A DNA stretch of 64,000 nucleotides from Allacma fusca. Taxonomy: Eukaryota > Arthropoda > Collembola > Symphypleona > Sminthuridae. The notes under the pieces are model-generated. The model saw nothing but the letters and a program-made list of their open reading frames with translations. It made no database searches and was not told the DNA's origin. Shown one piece after another: positions 23,646 through 35,756 of the stretch. The DNA lies in the NCBI GenBank assembly GCA_947179485.1, contig OX359246.1:38543632-38607631 (forward strand), read 5' to 3'. Both the position numbers and the translations under genes were made by a program. The first letter of the stretch is position 1. Each line of letters starts with the position of its first letter.

Positions 23646-24136
23646 TACTATGCTAAGTTCCAGCTAAAAACTATGCTAAGTCTCATTGCTAAATACTATG
23701 CTAAGTCTCATAGCTAAATACTATGCTAAGTCTCATAGCTAAATACTATGCTAAGTCTCATAGCTAAATACTATGCTAAGTCTCATAGCTAAATACTATG
23801 CTAAGTCTCATAGCTAAATACTATGCTAAGTCTCATAGCTAAATACTATGCTAAGTCTCATAGCTAAATACTATGCTAAGTCTCATAGCTAAATACTATG
23901 CTAAGTCTCATAGCTAAATACTATGCTAAGTCTCATAGCTAAATACTATGCTAAGTCTCATAGCTAAATACTATGCTAAGTCTCATAGCTAAATACTATG
24001 CTAAGTCTCATAGCTAAATACTATGCTAAGTCTCATAGCTAAATACTATGCTAAGTCTCATAGCTAAATACTATGCTAAGTCTCATAGCTAAATACTATG
24101 CTAAGTCTCATAGCTAAATACTATGCTAAGTATCAT
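23646..24136. repeat. 25-bp minisatellite in left arm of foldback element
   Basis: The unit CTATGCTAAGTCTCATAGCT plus AAATA repeats every 25 bp from 23696 to about 24140 (about 18 units, nearly perfect), with degenerate units before it. Its core ATGCTAAGTCTCAT resembles the reverse complement of the 24-bp units at 24137-24303. Confidence 0.9.
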
Positions 24137-24303
24137 AGCATTGGTGTTACCATGGGACTAAGCATTGGTTTTACCATGGGATTTAGCATTGGTTTCACCA
24201 TGGGACTTAGCATTGGTTTTACCATGGGATTTAGCATTGGTTTTACCATGGGACTTAGCATTGGTTTTACCATGGGACTTAGCATTGGTTTTACCATGAG
24301 ACA
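24137..24303. repeat. 24-bp minisatellite in right arm of foldback element
   Basis: About seven units of ACCATGGGACTTAGCATTGG plus TTTT alternate GGGACTT and GGGATTT. Because the unit is a multiple of three it opens a frame (SIGFTMGL repeats), which I regard as a by-product. Confidence 0.9.
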
Positions 24304-24489
24304 TATCATGGGATATTATCATGACGTCCGGTGGCAGTTCGTTATGTGGCAGTTGGCATTGTGGCAGTTGTTACCAACGAAGTATTTATGGAGGGGGCAA
24401 AAAATAATTGTGGCAGTTGTGCTTGTGGCAGTTCGCCGGGTGGCAGTTGTGATTTTGGCAGTTGTGAAGGTGGCAGTACGCCGGACACG

Positions 24490-26610
24490 GAAAGTTCCGT
24501 ATGAACATTTGGGTTGACTGGAGTAAAATTGCAACCGTAACATATTTGAAATATTCCTTTTAATTTAAATATCTTATATAATTACATATATGTAGGAATA
24601 TAATAATCAAATATAAGATGTATTATTGTTACTTATTATTATATTATATATTATAATTTTATTATTATTGCTACCTAAAGATGCACAATATTATTTATTG
24701 ACCTCATACTTAATTTGTTAGAAATGCTTAAATGTTAGTAGTAAATAGTTCCTTTATTTTCAAGGGTAATGAGCGACTGAAGCTGTAATGCTGCTATTTG
24801 AACCCATTATTAAGTGAATGAGAATTAAACAGGAAATATTTTCTTTGCTTGAATAATCGTAAAACGGGATATGAATTTGTGTTCTGGACAAGAAATACCA
24901 GCCTATGCTTGCTACCCAGATGAGGCAGCTACACTTGTCATAAGTCATGCTTATTTTGTGATGGTGGCTGTAAAAAAGATCCAGCCTGGGTAAAACTGAG
25001 CCCGTTCCTCTCATATAACAGCAAGCCTGTAAATGCAAGTGAAGACTTTTACTGTTCCTTCACAGAGTTCATTTGCACTTATGAACAAGATTTGGTCAGG
25101 TTGCTGGATCAGAAACCCGACAGCTATGAGCCATGTTAGTCATTTTGGCATTTATTGTATTTCATTGTTTAAGTTTTATAAAACATTATCATAAAGGAGA
25201 GGATGTGTGAAAATGTAAAATGGATTGGTGAAACAAGTTCATACATTACATGTTTAGCATATTTGCCATAAGTACATATGTTATTTAAAATACTAAATTA
25301 CTAATCTAATAAATAAAAAAAAATGGCACGGAAATTTATCCAAACGGTTATGTAGGATGTACAGTGAATTTTTTATATAGTGGTTTCCTCTTAGATGACA
25401 TTTCCTATATGTAGGCATCATTAAATGCTCCCCAGCATTACAGATACATACGTTATATAAAGTACGACAACACCAACGTATTACAGTACTGTGAGTTGTA
25501 AGGTACCTACGTATGTACTGGTATCTCCATATATTAGCCGTAATTTTATCATCCCATTAGAACCACTATGTAGGAAAATCACGGTATGTGGGATAAGTTC
25601 TGGCTTTTCCATGTGTGTATGTGTAACACTGTTTTGGATAGAACATTTTTGCTGGAAAACAGGCGGTAGCTGTCCGATGGATATTAATTTGTAAGCAGAC
25701 ACACATCCAGTTGTTGTATGTACAAGTAATGAATAAAATCTGTTGGGTCAATCAATCCTTTCCCGTACTTCCTAGTACGTTTATTTTACGAGAAACGTTT
25801 ATGTGCATACCTCATCAGAAAATAATTTGACAATCAACTGTTCCTCAAGACGTTTCCATACAAAATAAACGTTATTTTCCATACTACAACAAAGATTGTC
25901 ACGTATCCTATTTATATGCTGCAGAAGATTCGGCCAAAATCCTTGTAGGAAAATAGGAAGCATAAAAATAAACGAATAAAATTACAGACGATATAGGCTA
26001 GGAGAACCTGCTCGAATTTTCACATATTTGCAAGTATACAGGAAATATTTGAACCCTACTTTCACAAAGTTTTTAAGGTAGGATAAGAGACTGATGCTCT
26101 CCTTTGAGGGTCTATTTACTCAGTTCCGCCGACATATGGAAGTTACAGACTAGCATATGAGATATTTGGTGATTGATTCTCTGGTTTTGATACAAACGAT
26201 TTCATATTGATCGTAGAAGTTACTCATATTCGAGAGAGTTGTACGGATGATTCATACTTACAACTAAAGGAGCTTTAGACAATTATTGTTGAATAGTTAA
26301 TCTTTACTCCACAATCTACGAAATTACCATCCAGATGATAAGTGTACATTGATATACAGATACTCAATAAATTCATATATTATATGGTCGTGGGTAACAT
26401 GTTTTACAAAAATATAACAAGCCTTCAAAATTAATATAGATTTGTAAAGATAATTTAAACTAATTGAGGGTAGAGAAACTATAAGCTGTACTAAAATAGG
26501 ACTATAAGTTGGTGCAAACATTTTTTGAAAAATATTTAAGATATTGGATAGACATAAACTTGTGACCATCCTTGCGCTGCAATATGAAAGAAATTTCCAG
26601 AAAATGCAAT
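24490..26610. other. Intergenic stretch, one Cys-rich open segment
   Basis: Mostly AT-rich with poly-A/T and TATA-like runs around 24560-24680. The only coding-like piece is at 24922-25137. Confidence 0.4.
24922..25137 (+). other. Cys-rich open segment, exon-like
   Basis: The frame GSYTCHKSCLFCDGGCKKDP runs about 70 codons to a stop TAG at 25135-25137. It has seven or more Cys and a plausible Trp/Pro composition. Upstream there is an in-frame stop at about 24919 just after an AG. A weak acceptor (ATGAG) could start it. No family recognised and no second exon found. Confidence 0.2.
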
Positions 26611-27832
26611 TCACGGATCATTATGTTTATCCAGAAAGGGACATAACACCTGAAGAAATTCCTTCGTGTGAGTCATATGAACATTATGGTTTCCTTCCGG
26701 GAAAATGTGTAACCTGTATTGAATTTAGGTATATTTGTAGTTTAGGCCGATTTCATCTCATAATCTCTTCCCGGCTAGTTCCGGAAAGAATTAATAATAA
26801 ATTATAAGGCATAATATATAAACGGACATACTCAGCATGCTCAACCCCATCTGCTAACTGCCTGCCAAGTTGCACTGGAACAGTGGTGTCCTTCTCACTG
26901 TGCATGACCAGGAACGGACACTTAATCCTTGGGAAATCATCCTTAAAAAATTGCTTCTTCTCTCTGGCAGATTTCTCAGCGTAGATGTACATGTCTTCAG
27001 TCAGTTTCTCTAAATAGGGTCGTTCATACACCTTCAGCCTATTTGCTAGGACATCTTTCGGCCAGCAGTCCAAACTTTTGGAGACTAAAATGAAAATAAG
27101 ACAAAAAGAATAAATTTTCTATGTTTCCCTAACTCTCATTATATCCCCATGAACTGAGCTCTATTTCCTAATGCAAACCCATGGATAATCCCTAACCTTT
27201 AAAAAACCGGACCAGCCGCTCATTGAATACTAATGCGACACCTGTTGTAGCCAAGCTGATAACTTTAGTTGGATGAGCAGCCGCAAGATGCACAGCAGTC
27301 TTGCCCCCTTGACTCCAACCGAAAACTGAAAAACGCTCGTAGCCCAGTTTCTGTTGTACATATCAATAATAATTCAAAAATTTAATGCTAAAAATTACCC
27401 AATAGTAATTATCTTTACAAATTAAAATTCTACAATGTTTGAGATATTAAATGGCTCATTACCTCCATCATTTTAACAGCCAGGGACGCGTCCCTCTGCA
27501 AACATCCCTCATAGAAATCTCGATCCGGAGGACGACTTTTTCCGTAGCCTGGAGGATCCCATGCCACTAATTGATACTTAGTAGTATCAATGTTTTTAAA
27601 TACAGCGTCAAAATCTGACCTAATCGTTCCTATACACGTATGTATAAATAGTTGTAGATGTAAGCACAAATTACAATTTATTTTCTTACACAATACTGTC
27701 AAAATATTATTCTCCAATTTATTACAAAATGTAATAATTACCTAAAAAACCTGGCAAAAACAAAACTATATGTTTCCCGCTTCCGATGATTTCGTACTGT
27801 AAGTTAAAGGCGTCTATTAGAATTTTAGGCAT
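26611..27832 (-). CDS. BPHL-like alpha/beta hydrolase B (five exons, complete)
   Basis: Exons are 27742-27832, 27463-27629, 27197-27350, 26832-27084 and 26611-26713 (91, 167, 154, 253 and 103 nt), giving 255 aa. Start MPKILIDAFNLQYEI, chosen because all paralogs begin MPK/MPT at this point. Motifs are LPGFLG, WDPPGYGKSRPPDRDF, nucleophile GWSQGGKT, acid HSEKDTTVP and His GNHNVHMTH. The catalytic set is complete and the frame unbroken. Exon 4 is the variable lid region (YERPYLEKLTEDMYIY), where substrate choice probably differs between paralogs. It points the same way as C, with about 1.1 kb between them. Confidence 0.9.
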
Positions 27833-28899
27833 TTTGTGTAAGAAAAAGGTCTTATCAAAGAAAACAGGAATTCAAATGGAGGCCGAACGGAAACTTTCAC
27901 GAAAACTAGGGTGAAACGATTTTGTGGAATATGGGCTCTTTGGCTTGGCTGCACACAATGATTTAATTGCCTTCAGTCAAGAGCATACAGTATAGTTATG
28001 TGTGAGACACAGCTGGCACAAGTTGGTACCTTTGAAGTTTAGTGATGTCAAATGCAAAATTGCCAGGGAAGGAATAATGCCAATGTGATGTGCGCGTGGA
28101 CAGTGAGCAATGCTTGCTTAGAAGTAGTAAATGTTAACAGTTAACAGGTCATGAGTAATGAAAAGAGTGATATACTGTAGTACATAAGGATATCCGCCCG
28201 ACTCAGACGCCTGTGCACGTACAATTTGCATGTATCTTTAATATCTTTGTATTTAATCATTACACGTACATATGGGGATAAAAAGGTTGATTACACTTAT
28301 TGTAAGTACCACGAGAGCATTGAGGTTGTGGGAGACAGTGTGCAGAATTTTCTCACAGATGTAGTAGAGCCACAGGAAACTCTCCACACAGCTACAACAT
28401 TCTAAATACGTGTGTTTGGAATCACATTATATAAAGTAAGCCTATATATGTATGTACTGTACTTAATTGTACATATGTAAACTGTACAGTGATGTTTTAA
28501 GCAAGTACAGTGCACTCCCGCTGTGCTAAAACACTTCCCTGTCAAAATCCTATTTAAGGAACAAAAATATATTGTTCCTGCTTTTGCCACAATGTTGGAA
28601 CATACCTTCAATAAAATGTCACGACAGAAGAGTCAGATTTTGCTTCTTGTTGTGTAAGGACAGTTCACTATAGTTCCAATGTGAACCAATGACATAGCTT
28701 AATTCGTCCAATAATCCCAAACCCAAATTTTCAAGGTAATCATAAAATGTTAGGTAACAATTATTTTAAAATAAAACTATAGGCTTTAAAAATATGAAAT
28801 GATTATAAAATAATAACATAGATAGTTTTTGAATTCAGGAGTATTTTGCTCACAGTAGCATCATCTTGTAGTCATTACACTTTTGGAAGTATTCGACCA
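27833..28899. other. Intergenic between hydrolases B and C
   Basis: This holds the upstream region of B and the downstream region of C. A TA followed by CAGTGCACTCCCG at about 28507 resembles a Tc1/pogo-type transposon end, but no partner end was found. No gene seen. Confidence 0.35.
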
Positions 28900-30168
28900 T
28901 CATTGAACCCCATGTTCAAGGACGAAGGCTGTCCAAGCTGCCATGAACTCGTCCGTGTGAGTCAAATGAACGTCATGGCCACCTTCAGGGAAAATGTGTA
29001 TTCTATTTGGTTTTAAAAACATGGTTGATTAAAATTTAAAAAGAAATTGTTCTTCTGAAATTATAAGTAATTGCCTCTCAAGAATATAAAACTCGACTAA
29101 TATTTTAAAAAGACTTACTTGGAATTCTTAATCCGACCATGCAAGACGTGCGCACACTGAACGGGGTAATTGGGATCGTTCTGCGCATGCATGACTAAAA
29201 CGGGACAAGTCAATTTCTGGCAGGCGGCTTTAGTTTCATCCAGAGCAGTTCGCTCAGCTTCTAAACTGTAAATCCACATGTCATTTGTCATTTGCTCCAA
29301 GTAGTGCTTCTTGCAGTATTTCAGCTGGGACTTGAGCTTCTCCGGGGGCCAACTGTCAATCAGTGAGACGGCTAAAGAACAGATGTCACATTGCAACTTC
29401 AATTTTTGAATTACCAAACCTGATTTTTTTTAAACCTCAAGGATTTTTTAAATAGATATTTCACCTTTGTAAAACCGAGTGGACTTGGGATCAAATTTGG
29501 TCCCCGAGCATAGCGTTGACAGGCTAATGACCCTGGACGGATATGTCGCCGCCAGAAGAGTTCCCGTTTGCCCGCCTTGACTCCAACCAAAAACCGAGTA
29601 GCGTTCAAATCCCAGTTTCTATGTAATTGCACAAGCGCCGAAATTATTTTTGGGTGATTGAATATTATAAAATATTTTAACGCTTAGGAAACTATTGATA
29701 TCAAGCCCATAAGTACCTGCATTAATTCAGCGACTAAGTCCGCATCTCTCTGGAGATATCCTTTTGTAAAATCCCGGTCAGGAGGACGACTGAACCCGTA
29801 ACCCGGAGGGTCCCATGATACCAACTTGAATTTAGTTTTGTCGACTGCATCGAAAATCTTTTTGAAGTCCAGTTCCACAGTTCCTAGAGGGAACGTAGGA
29901 AATTGTGAAGGTATTAAAATAGTACTGGATTAAAATGCATATTAATTAATTACTTAACTAATGACTTGAAATAATATTTGTGTGCATTAATTTAGGTTCA
30001 AAAATTTTGAAATGTCCAACACTGGTGAAATGTAGACTGAGCATAAAATTAATAAAAGGCTTTTTGAAGTGCCTTACCTAAATACCCGGGAAGACAAAGT
30101 ATGACATTCGGTCCCTCCCCGACGGTCTCATAATGCACTTGGCTTCTGTCCAACCAAATCTTAGGCAT
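28900..30168 (-). CDS. BPHL-like alpha/beta hydrolase C (five exons, complete)
   Basis: Exons are 30078-30168, 29717-29883, 29465-29618, 29119-29371 and 28900-29002 (91, 167, 154, 253 and 103 nt), giving 255 aa. It starts MPKIWLDRSQVHYETVGEG. Motifs are LPGYLG, WDPPGYGFSRPPDRDF, nucleophile GWSQGGQT, acid HAQNDPNYPV and His GGHDVHLTH. By eye it is closest to hydrolase E: both have the QTG elbow, PSRVIS and YLEQMT-DMW in the lid. No leader peptide. Intact. Confidence 0.9.
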
Positions 30169-31012
30169 CTTAATGACTTCAGTTGGGAAGGGATATTTTC
30201 CACATAAAATTTTGACTCAGCTCAATAACGTTTTTAAATAAAATTAAGACCGTTTTTTAAGCAGTAAAATCTGAGCAATTACAGCTGAGTCTAGTGAATT
30301 GATGGATTCAAATGCAGAAATTTTATTACTTGCACAGTTTGAGGAAAACCCTCGAAGAAAATGCCCAGACTGAGAGTTCGTACAGAATTAGGTGAGTGCT
30401 GCGCCGTGGTCTGTTTGTCGGGTTGTGACCTTCTTGAAAATGAGGTTGATGGAAAAGGTTAGCACTCAAGAAGGCTTCTACGGGCAAGTACATATGAATG
30501 CATTTTTTTAAGCAGCAGGCTTAAAACCTATATACTTATACACACTTCATTATTTTTCTTGTAACATGTAAGTACACCAACTAATTATTGTCTTTACCAA
30601 AAGAGATCCGTGGTATGGATAGGCACATATGTAACTTCCTATGCAGCTACACGTACATTTATGATTGGGGGGAAGTTGTGGAAAAAAATGTTAAGGATGG
30701 CTGTCATTATTGGCTTCAGTTTATCATTATTGCAGAGCTGCTTAACTTCAGGGATGTCTTGCCCCATAGAAGACCTCTTGAGCGCTTCCCACAGGAAAAT
30801 CAAAAGAAATAATCAGGGAGTGTCGTAATTAGTACCCATCATTAGGAAACACAACAACCTGTGGGATTTCTTCCAGAATCCTCCATCAATTTATATGACA
30901 TCCGCTCCAAGTTCATTAAAAATGAGCTTTCCGTCAATTTTATAAGACAGTAAGCGAAAAAGCTTAACACTTTCGGAATTGTTTTCATTCTACATGGACT
31001 GTGTATGAAACA
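30169..31012. other. Intergenic, nothing recognised
   Basis: Upstream region of hydrolase C. The open frames at 30588-30828 have no recognisable domain. Confidence 0.4.
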
Positions 31013-31160
31013 GGAGTGCTCGGCACGGGACAGAAAATCTGTACCTGTACCCGGTTCCGTGCCTGAAGTAATTACATTCTTTAATTTGGTTAAGTACCCA
31101 TTACTCCTGTAGCCAGCCGGGAAGTTTTGGCGGGAACTCAGGTATCCGATGTTTTTAAGT
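31013..31160. mobile_element. hAT MITE end, CAGTGCTCGGCACG family (fragment)
   Basis: GAGTGCTCGGCACGGGACAG followed by GTACCTGTACCCGG closely matches the start of the element at 53072 (CAGTGCTCGGCACGGGTACG). Only one end is clear, so this copy is truncated or decayed and the right limit is approximate. Confidence 0.45.
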
Positions 31161-31619
31161 GAATGTTATTAAGTTATTATAAGTGACTTCACTTCAACGT
31201 TTCAACGCGTGTATGCAAACCAGTTCAAATGCTTCAGTTTCTGAGATAACTTCAGAAAAATTTCGATCATAAAAAAACAAATTGCGCTACCACAACAAGC
31301 TGCGAAATTAATTTTCATTTATACTCATGTGAGACGCGTATACAACGCCTATCGCTTCGCTCATTGAGCTGTCGGTCAACCGATTGCAGTTTACGATTTT
31401 TACATACAGGAATGAATCTCTCGATGAACATTTGGGAGCCTTTCTTGTCAGGATCTGGCAGCGTTAGCTATCTTGCATATAGTGCTGTATTCTGTTGATG
31501 TCCTTTATGTAATTATGCTAACTTGCATCAAGTGTTTTATGTTATATGCCAACTTGAATGATTGGTTGTATGCTGAATTGACTCCACGAATGTATATTGT
31601 ATGCTAACTTGGACCTTCC

Positions 31620-32247
31620 CTAATAATTTGCGGGGAATACGGTAAGTATAGTAATACGGTTAAAACAATCATCCGAGAAAGTGCTAGCACGGACTCTGAA
31701 TTTTTCAAAAGGCGATGGTAAAGCACTATTGCCAATGGCCCTATTCGCCACTAAAGTCAGGAAGTCTTTCGAGCTGCTTCCGCTAAATTCATCTACGTAC
31801 ACCAATGTTTTTTCTTGAAGGACTTTTGTGGCCACAATGTTCCAAGTTCTGCAAACCAGTCTACACTTTTTCAGGAGGCCTACATTGGTCACATTCTCGA
31901 TGAAGACAGTGAGTACCTGTAGAAACAAACGAACAAGAATAAATCCGTAAGTACGATATACAGATATCATACACGCGATATAGCGATATAACGCTAAGAA
32001 ATAAAAAATGATTTCGTAACTTTAATAACAGAACAGATATATTCTGTATGGATCTAACCCAATTTATATATGTAGATATATATAACTAACCCCCATTTTT
32101 TTTCATTGAGCTTGAAATGCTTACCAAAGACGGAAATTCAGCAATCGTACCCTCACACGATGCATCCAATTTCAAAACCGAAGATTTCGGTATCACACCT
32201 GTGTTGTAATCGTCTCCGCATCGTTGTTTTTTCCTGCAAGATCCCAT
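31620..32247 (-). pseudogene. F-box protein gene, 5' part only
   Basis: Exon 1 (32125-32247) starts MGSCRKKQRCGDDYNTG and ends in a GT donor. It joins in phase 0 to an exon starting at 31916 after CTACAG. That exon reads VLTVFIENVTNVGLLKKCRL then VCRTWN, an F-box-like helix set that would bind SKP1 in an SCF ubiquitin ligase. It continues to a stop at about 31620, or to a donor near GTATTA at about 31655. Further exons such as a leucine-rich repeat region were not found downstream on this strand, where a MITE fragment lies. It is either a truncated gene or one whose later exons I could not see. Confidence 0.45.
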
Positions 32248-32382
32248 TTCGCTTGTTGACAGCATTTGCTATATGCGGGTGTACCTTTCACGCTCTGTTC
32301 AATGAAAACATTTTTATTCGTATTTTTATGTAAAGGATTAAATTAAGGCCAAATTTTAAGTTGCATGCGTAAATATAAACTA

Positions 32383-32470
32383 CTAGCATGCAAGCCATCC
32401 ACCAAGGTGGATGGGAAAACTGGGATTGCAATTATTTGTAAATCATAAAAAACATTTAATAATATATAAT
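32383..32470 (-). mobile_element. Helitron-like 3' end, copy 1
   Basis: On the minus strand a 9-bp-arm hairpin (arms 32406-32414 and 32395-32403, GGTGGATGG type) is followed 8 nt later by CTAG (32383-32386) and then a host T. Hairpin plus CTAG before T is the Helitron 3' terminus. The 5' end (TC after A) was not located, so the upper limit is arbitrary. Confidence 0.4.
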
Positions 32471-34588
32471 TATGCCGTTTTTACATAAAAGGCTGTTCTT
32501 CGTTTAAATAAATGCAGCGGATCCTTTAAATCTCCAACCCGTTTCGATTGGGTAAAATCTGTGACAGAAACCAACGTCGTCGCTTATTAATATATTCTTT
32601 TCATTACATACCTTGGAAAAAGCTAAAATCAAAAATTTAATTTTTATTTTTAAAAAACCTCCTTTAAGGGGGTCCACTCTGGACTGGTCAGGGTAAAACA
32701 AAAAACAAAGGCCCTCAGATTCCATGCAGAAATGCCTTTCTATTTATTTGACAATTTTTATATTATTTTATATTTTATTTCAAGTGCCCTGTCACTGACC
32801 TGCATAAGCAATGGCTTAATATTCACTGTTTTACCTACATTTCGTAGGTTTTTGAAATAACTTCATTGTTGTATTGGTTGTATCTGTAGTCACAAATAAA
32901 CATCGCATGCAATTGGCGGCGTAGCTAGATATAAAACACTTAAGAAAACTAAACGCATCATACTTTGTTAGCAACATTTCCACAGACTTTGGTCAAAATA
33001 GGATTAGCTGTTTTTTAAAAACTGAAGCCTCTCCTTTTACTATTTTAGAATTGTTCTCAAACTTTTGAATAATGTCTGATTATTAGACGTGAAACATTCA
33101 ATCTTGGCTTACAAAAATTAATTATTTACCCATGGACCAGGAAAGGGTCAAATTATTTTTAATAATCCAGAACGCTGTTAATGCATGATAGCTACATCAT
33201 TTTAATTACTTGTATGTCTGACATGCGTTGGTGGACCCCAAAGTTACTCTTATATTCTACTTACTCTCCTACCCAAAGTTAAATTTAATCGTGGTGGTTA
33301 AAAGATGATTAAACTGTACTAATATTCAAATGCGTACGACAATAAGCAAGTGGTAGTTGATTTGACACACATTCCAATATGCAAGGTAGTTACTTGTTTA
33401 ACATTACGGTACTTCTTTTCTCTCTGTTTTAATTTTTACTGCTTTGTAATCTAAAATAGTAATATTTTGTGTTGACTTGAACAGGATTAAGTGGCAGTAA
33501 CACTTGGTTACTATAACTTTAGCACGTTAAAGTAAACAAAAAAGAAATGTTAAAAAAGAATAGCGGTTCGTATTTCTTTCATTCGAGCAAAAAAAATTAA
33601 TGTTTTAAAATAAAAACCAAAGCAATTTTAAGAATGAAAAAAAATTAACCGCCATGCTTCAACATGTCACGTACATAAGTGACGACTGCCATCATCATCA
33701 TCATCATCATCAAGACGACGTCTTTCAAATTAGTATATAGGATTCTGCGAAATGCAATTGGTGAGTCAAAAAAAAACTTACATCGATTACGGTCACTTAA
33801 ACGTGCAATTTAGTTCAAGTAATTATTTCAGCTCATAGACCTTCTGCAACTTCCGAGCTAATTTCAGAGATCCTGTTTATGAAGATTATTACACTGAATT
33901 ATTAATTGGTAAAAACAACCCACCATACAAGTCGTGTGTGTTGGCTAATTTATCTTTTTTAATTGTGGCTGATAACTGCCAATAAAGTGACAAGATCAAA
34001 TAAAATACGTAGATACACAAAGGAATAATCACAATATGTAACGAGCACATCGGCGTTGAAGAGCAAAATAGTTTACGTGCGCATGCCTTTGTTCAGTACT
34101 TAGTCCATTTTGCCTCTTCAACGACGTCAAACTCAACGCCAGGGCAGAACAACGTGGTGCACATCACGTTGCCCAGTTGGTGTCTGAATTTCTGGAGTAA
34201 AAATGAACCCATTTTCATCGGTGAAGAAGAGCTGAGCAAATATGATTTTTGCGGAAGAAAAGATTGCCTCATGTTGTATTAAAGTTTTAAACTTTTGTGC
34301 AATATTAGTTTGGACTTTTTGACGCTTTTTTGTAGCTTTCAAGAGGTTTTGAATAAACGCCGCCTGACACCGTCGTATTGAGTACTTCAAGTTTTAAGAA
34401 GAATTTACAAAGTGGGGCAAATGAAGGTTTGACGTAAGTGTCAAATCCGAATTATAAATCGCAAAATAGAAAAATTACAAAATAAATTTGAAATTAGAAT
34501 TCCGAGAGCTTTGGCTCTCTCTCATTATCCATCACTGTGGATTGAATCAATGTCATTTTTCAGAGCTATGCAGTATTTTAAAGTACAA
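32471..34588. other. Intergenic, nothing assigned
   Basis: AT-rich. A 73-codon open frame (32504-32725) and an 85-codon one (34133-34390), both on the minus strand, have no recognisable domain. Part of this may be the body of the Helitron-like copies. Confidence 0.35.
33691..33712. repeat. (ATC)n microsatellite
   Basis: Seven uninterrupted ATC triplets. Confidence 0.9.
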
Positions 34589-34680
34589 CTAGCAATCAGG
34601 CCATCCGCCGAAGCGGATGGGATGTCTGGTGGCAATGAATATTAATTGTAATAATAATTTGAATGCAACAATAATATTCT
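34589..34680 (-). mobile_element. Helitron-like 3' end, copy 2
   Basis: Same layout as at 32383: hairpin arms 34613-34620 and 34601-34608 (GCGGATGG type), then CTAG at 34589-34592 and a host T. The stem differs from copy 1 by a paired change (A-T to G-C), so base pairing is preserved. Sequence outside the stem (ACTAGCA, CTGG, GCAAT, TTGTAA) is also shared. Confidence 0.4.
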
Positions 34681-34854
34681 TGTGCTTTTAAAATGGCGCT
34701 CCAGTTATTTACTCCACAGAATCCTTTGCGCATGCGCCAAACATAAATGAAAGACCAGAAAGGAACTGATAAAAGTTAATCTTTAATACCGTTTACTCAT
34801 ACGCGTATACCTTATTTTGATTCCAGGTAACCATGCCACAATAAATGCACCCAA

Positions 34855-35002
34855 TACCTGGAAGGAGAATACTCGGTAATATCTCGAAAGTTTTCGGGTA
34901 TACTAAATTAAAATTAAATTAAACACTAAATACTCGGGTTGAGCTCATATCCAAACTCGTACCCATTTAGCCGAGTAATACTCAAACTCGTGCGGAGCAT
35001 TG
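34855..35002. mobile_element. hAT MITE, CAGTGCTCGGCACG family, degenerate copy in reverse
   Basis: The right end CTCGTGCGGAGCATTG is the reverse complement of a diverged CAGTGCTCGGCACGGG terminus. The interior is made of ACTCGG / ACTCGTACCC words. The left end was not resolved. Confidence 0.35.
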
Positions 35003-35756
35003 GACAGAAGGAGTCACAAGGGATAATGCTTATTACTTTATCATACTGTACAGTATTGCACAGAATCATCAAAGCAAAAGTTAAATTGACGAGTCACTTT
35101 AGAATTTTCACAGAGCATCAACTATGTAATAGATAAAATACTCATCTTAGTTGTTTGTGGTGAAAACAATGTTCGTCCTACTCAACCCTGTCAAGGTTTA
35201 ACTGCTACAGAGTAAACTATGGGATATTTTATGTTTTCATAAAATGTCAAATGTTCTTGCCAGTAAAATAATTGCCGCAATTTTCTTCCAATAATTAATC
35301 ATTTGGGATTTTTAAATATTTTAAATGCGATTCTTATAAAACAGGAGATTTCAATGAACAAAATGTAACAAATTCAAAGATTTAGTCCATTCTGGATGCA
35401 AATTCCATCATTCAGTATACTTCAACGAGACCTCCAAACTCTTTCAGCATGATTTTTAAAATAAATAGAAATCATTTATGTACTTTAGGTAGATTTTAAA
35501 GAAATACAAGCAACTACAATGAGCATCATTTACTAGAATCATAAACTTTAATGTTGAAGAGGATTTTTATTATATAATGACTTCAATTACATGCAATAAT
35601 AATAAATATAATTGAAATTGCATGTAAAATTTCCTTTAGTTGCTTCCCTGTACCAATTGGTCATCAGCATTTGTTTAGTTTCTTTCACTTGTCAGGTATT
35701 CATTGTTCAACAACGGTCTCTGTCAAATTTTCATCGGTACATAGCACATCAATAAT
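35003..35756. other. Upstream region of hydrolase D
   Basis: AT-rich and non-coding. I see no convincing promoter element. Confidence 0.35.

Larger units (their letters stand above)
23449..24489. mobile_element. Mutator-like foldback element, 1041 bp
   Basis: A 10-bp direct repeat GAAAGTTCCG flanks it (23439-23448 and 24490-24499). Such 9-10 bp duplications are characteristic of Mutator-like elements. Each end carries a long inverted repeat starting GGCGTACTGCCACCTTCAC and continuing for about 70 bp with repeated AACTGCCA words. Between the arms lie two minisatellites, 25-bp units on the left and 24-bp units on the right, that resemble each other in inverted orientation, so most of the element can fold back on itself. 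There is no transposase, so it is nonautonomous. The outermost 6-8 bp of the two ends do not match, so the exact boundary is uncertain. Confidence 0.75.

Noticed and set aside
23449-24489. hAT or Tc1 assignment for the foldback element
   Set aside because: The flanking duplication is 9-10 bp, which fits Mutator-like elements rather than hAT (8 bp) or Tc1 (TA).
24098-24517. 139-codon open frame with SIGFTMGL repeats
   Set aside because: It is produced by a 24-bp minisatellite whose length is a multiple of three, inside a foldback transposon.
28500-28540. TACAGTGCACTCCCG resembling a pogo/Tigger transposon end
   Set aside because: No partner terminus or target duplication found, and the motif is too short to support an element.
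34133-34390. 85-codon minus-strand open frame (QRDVHHVVLPWR end)
   Set aside because: No domain and no supporting splice sites; possibly an old transposon fragment, but not demonstrable.
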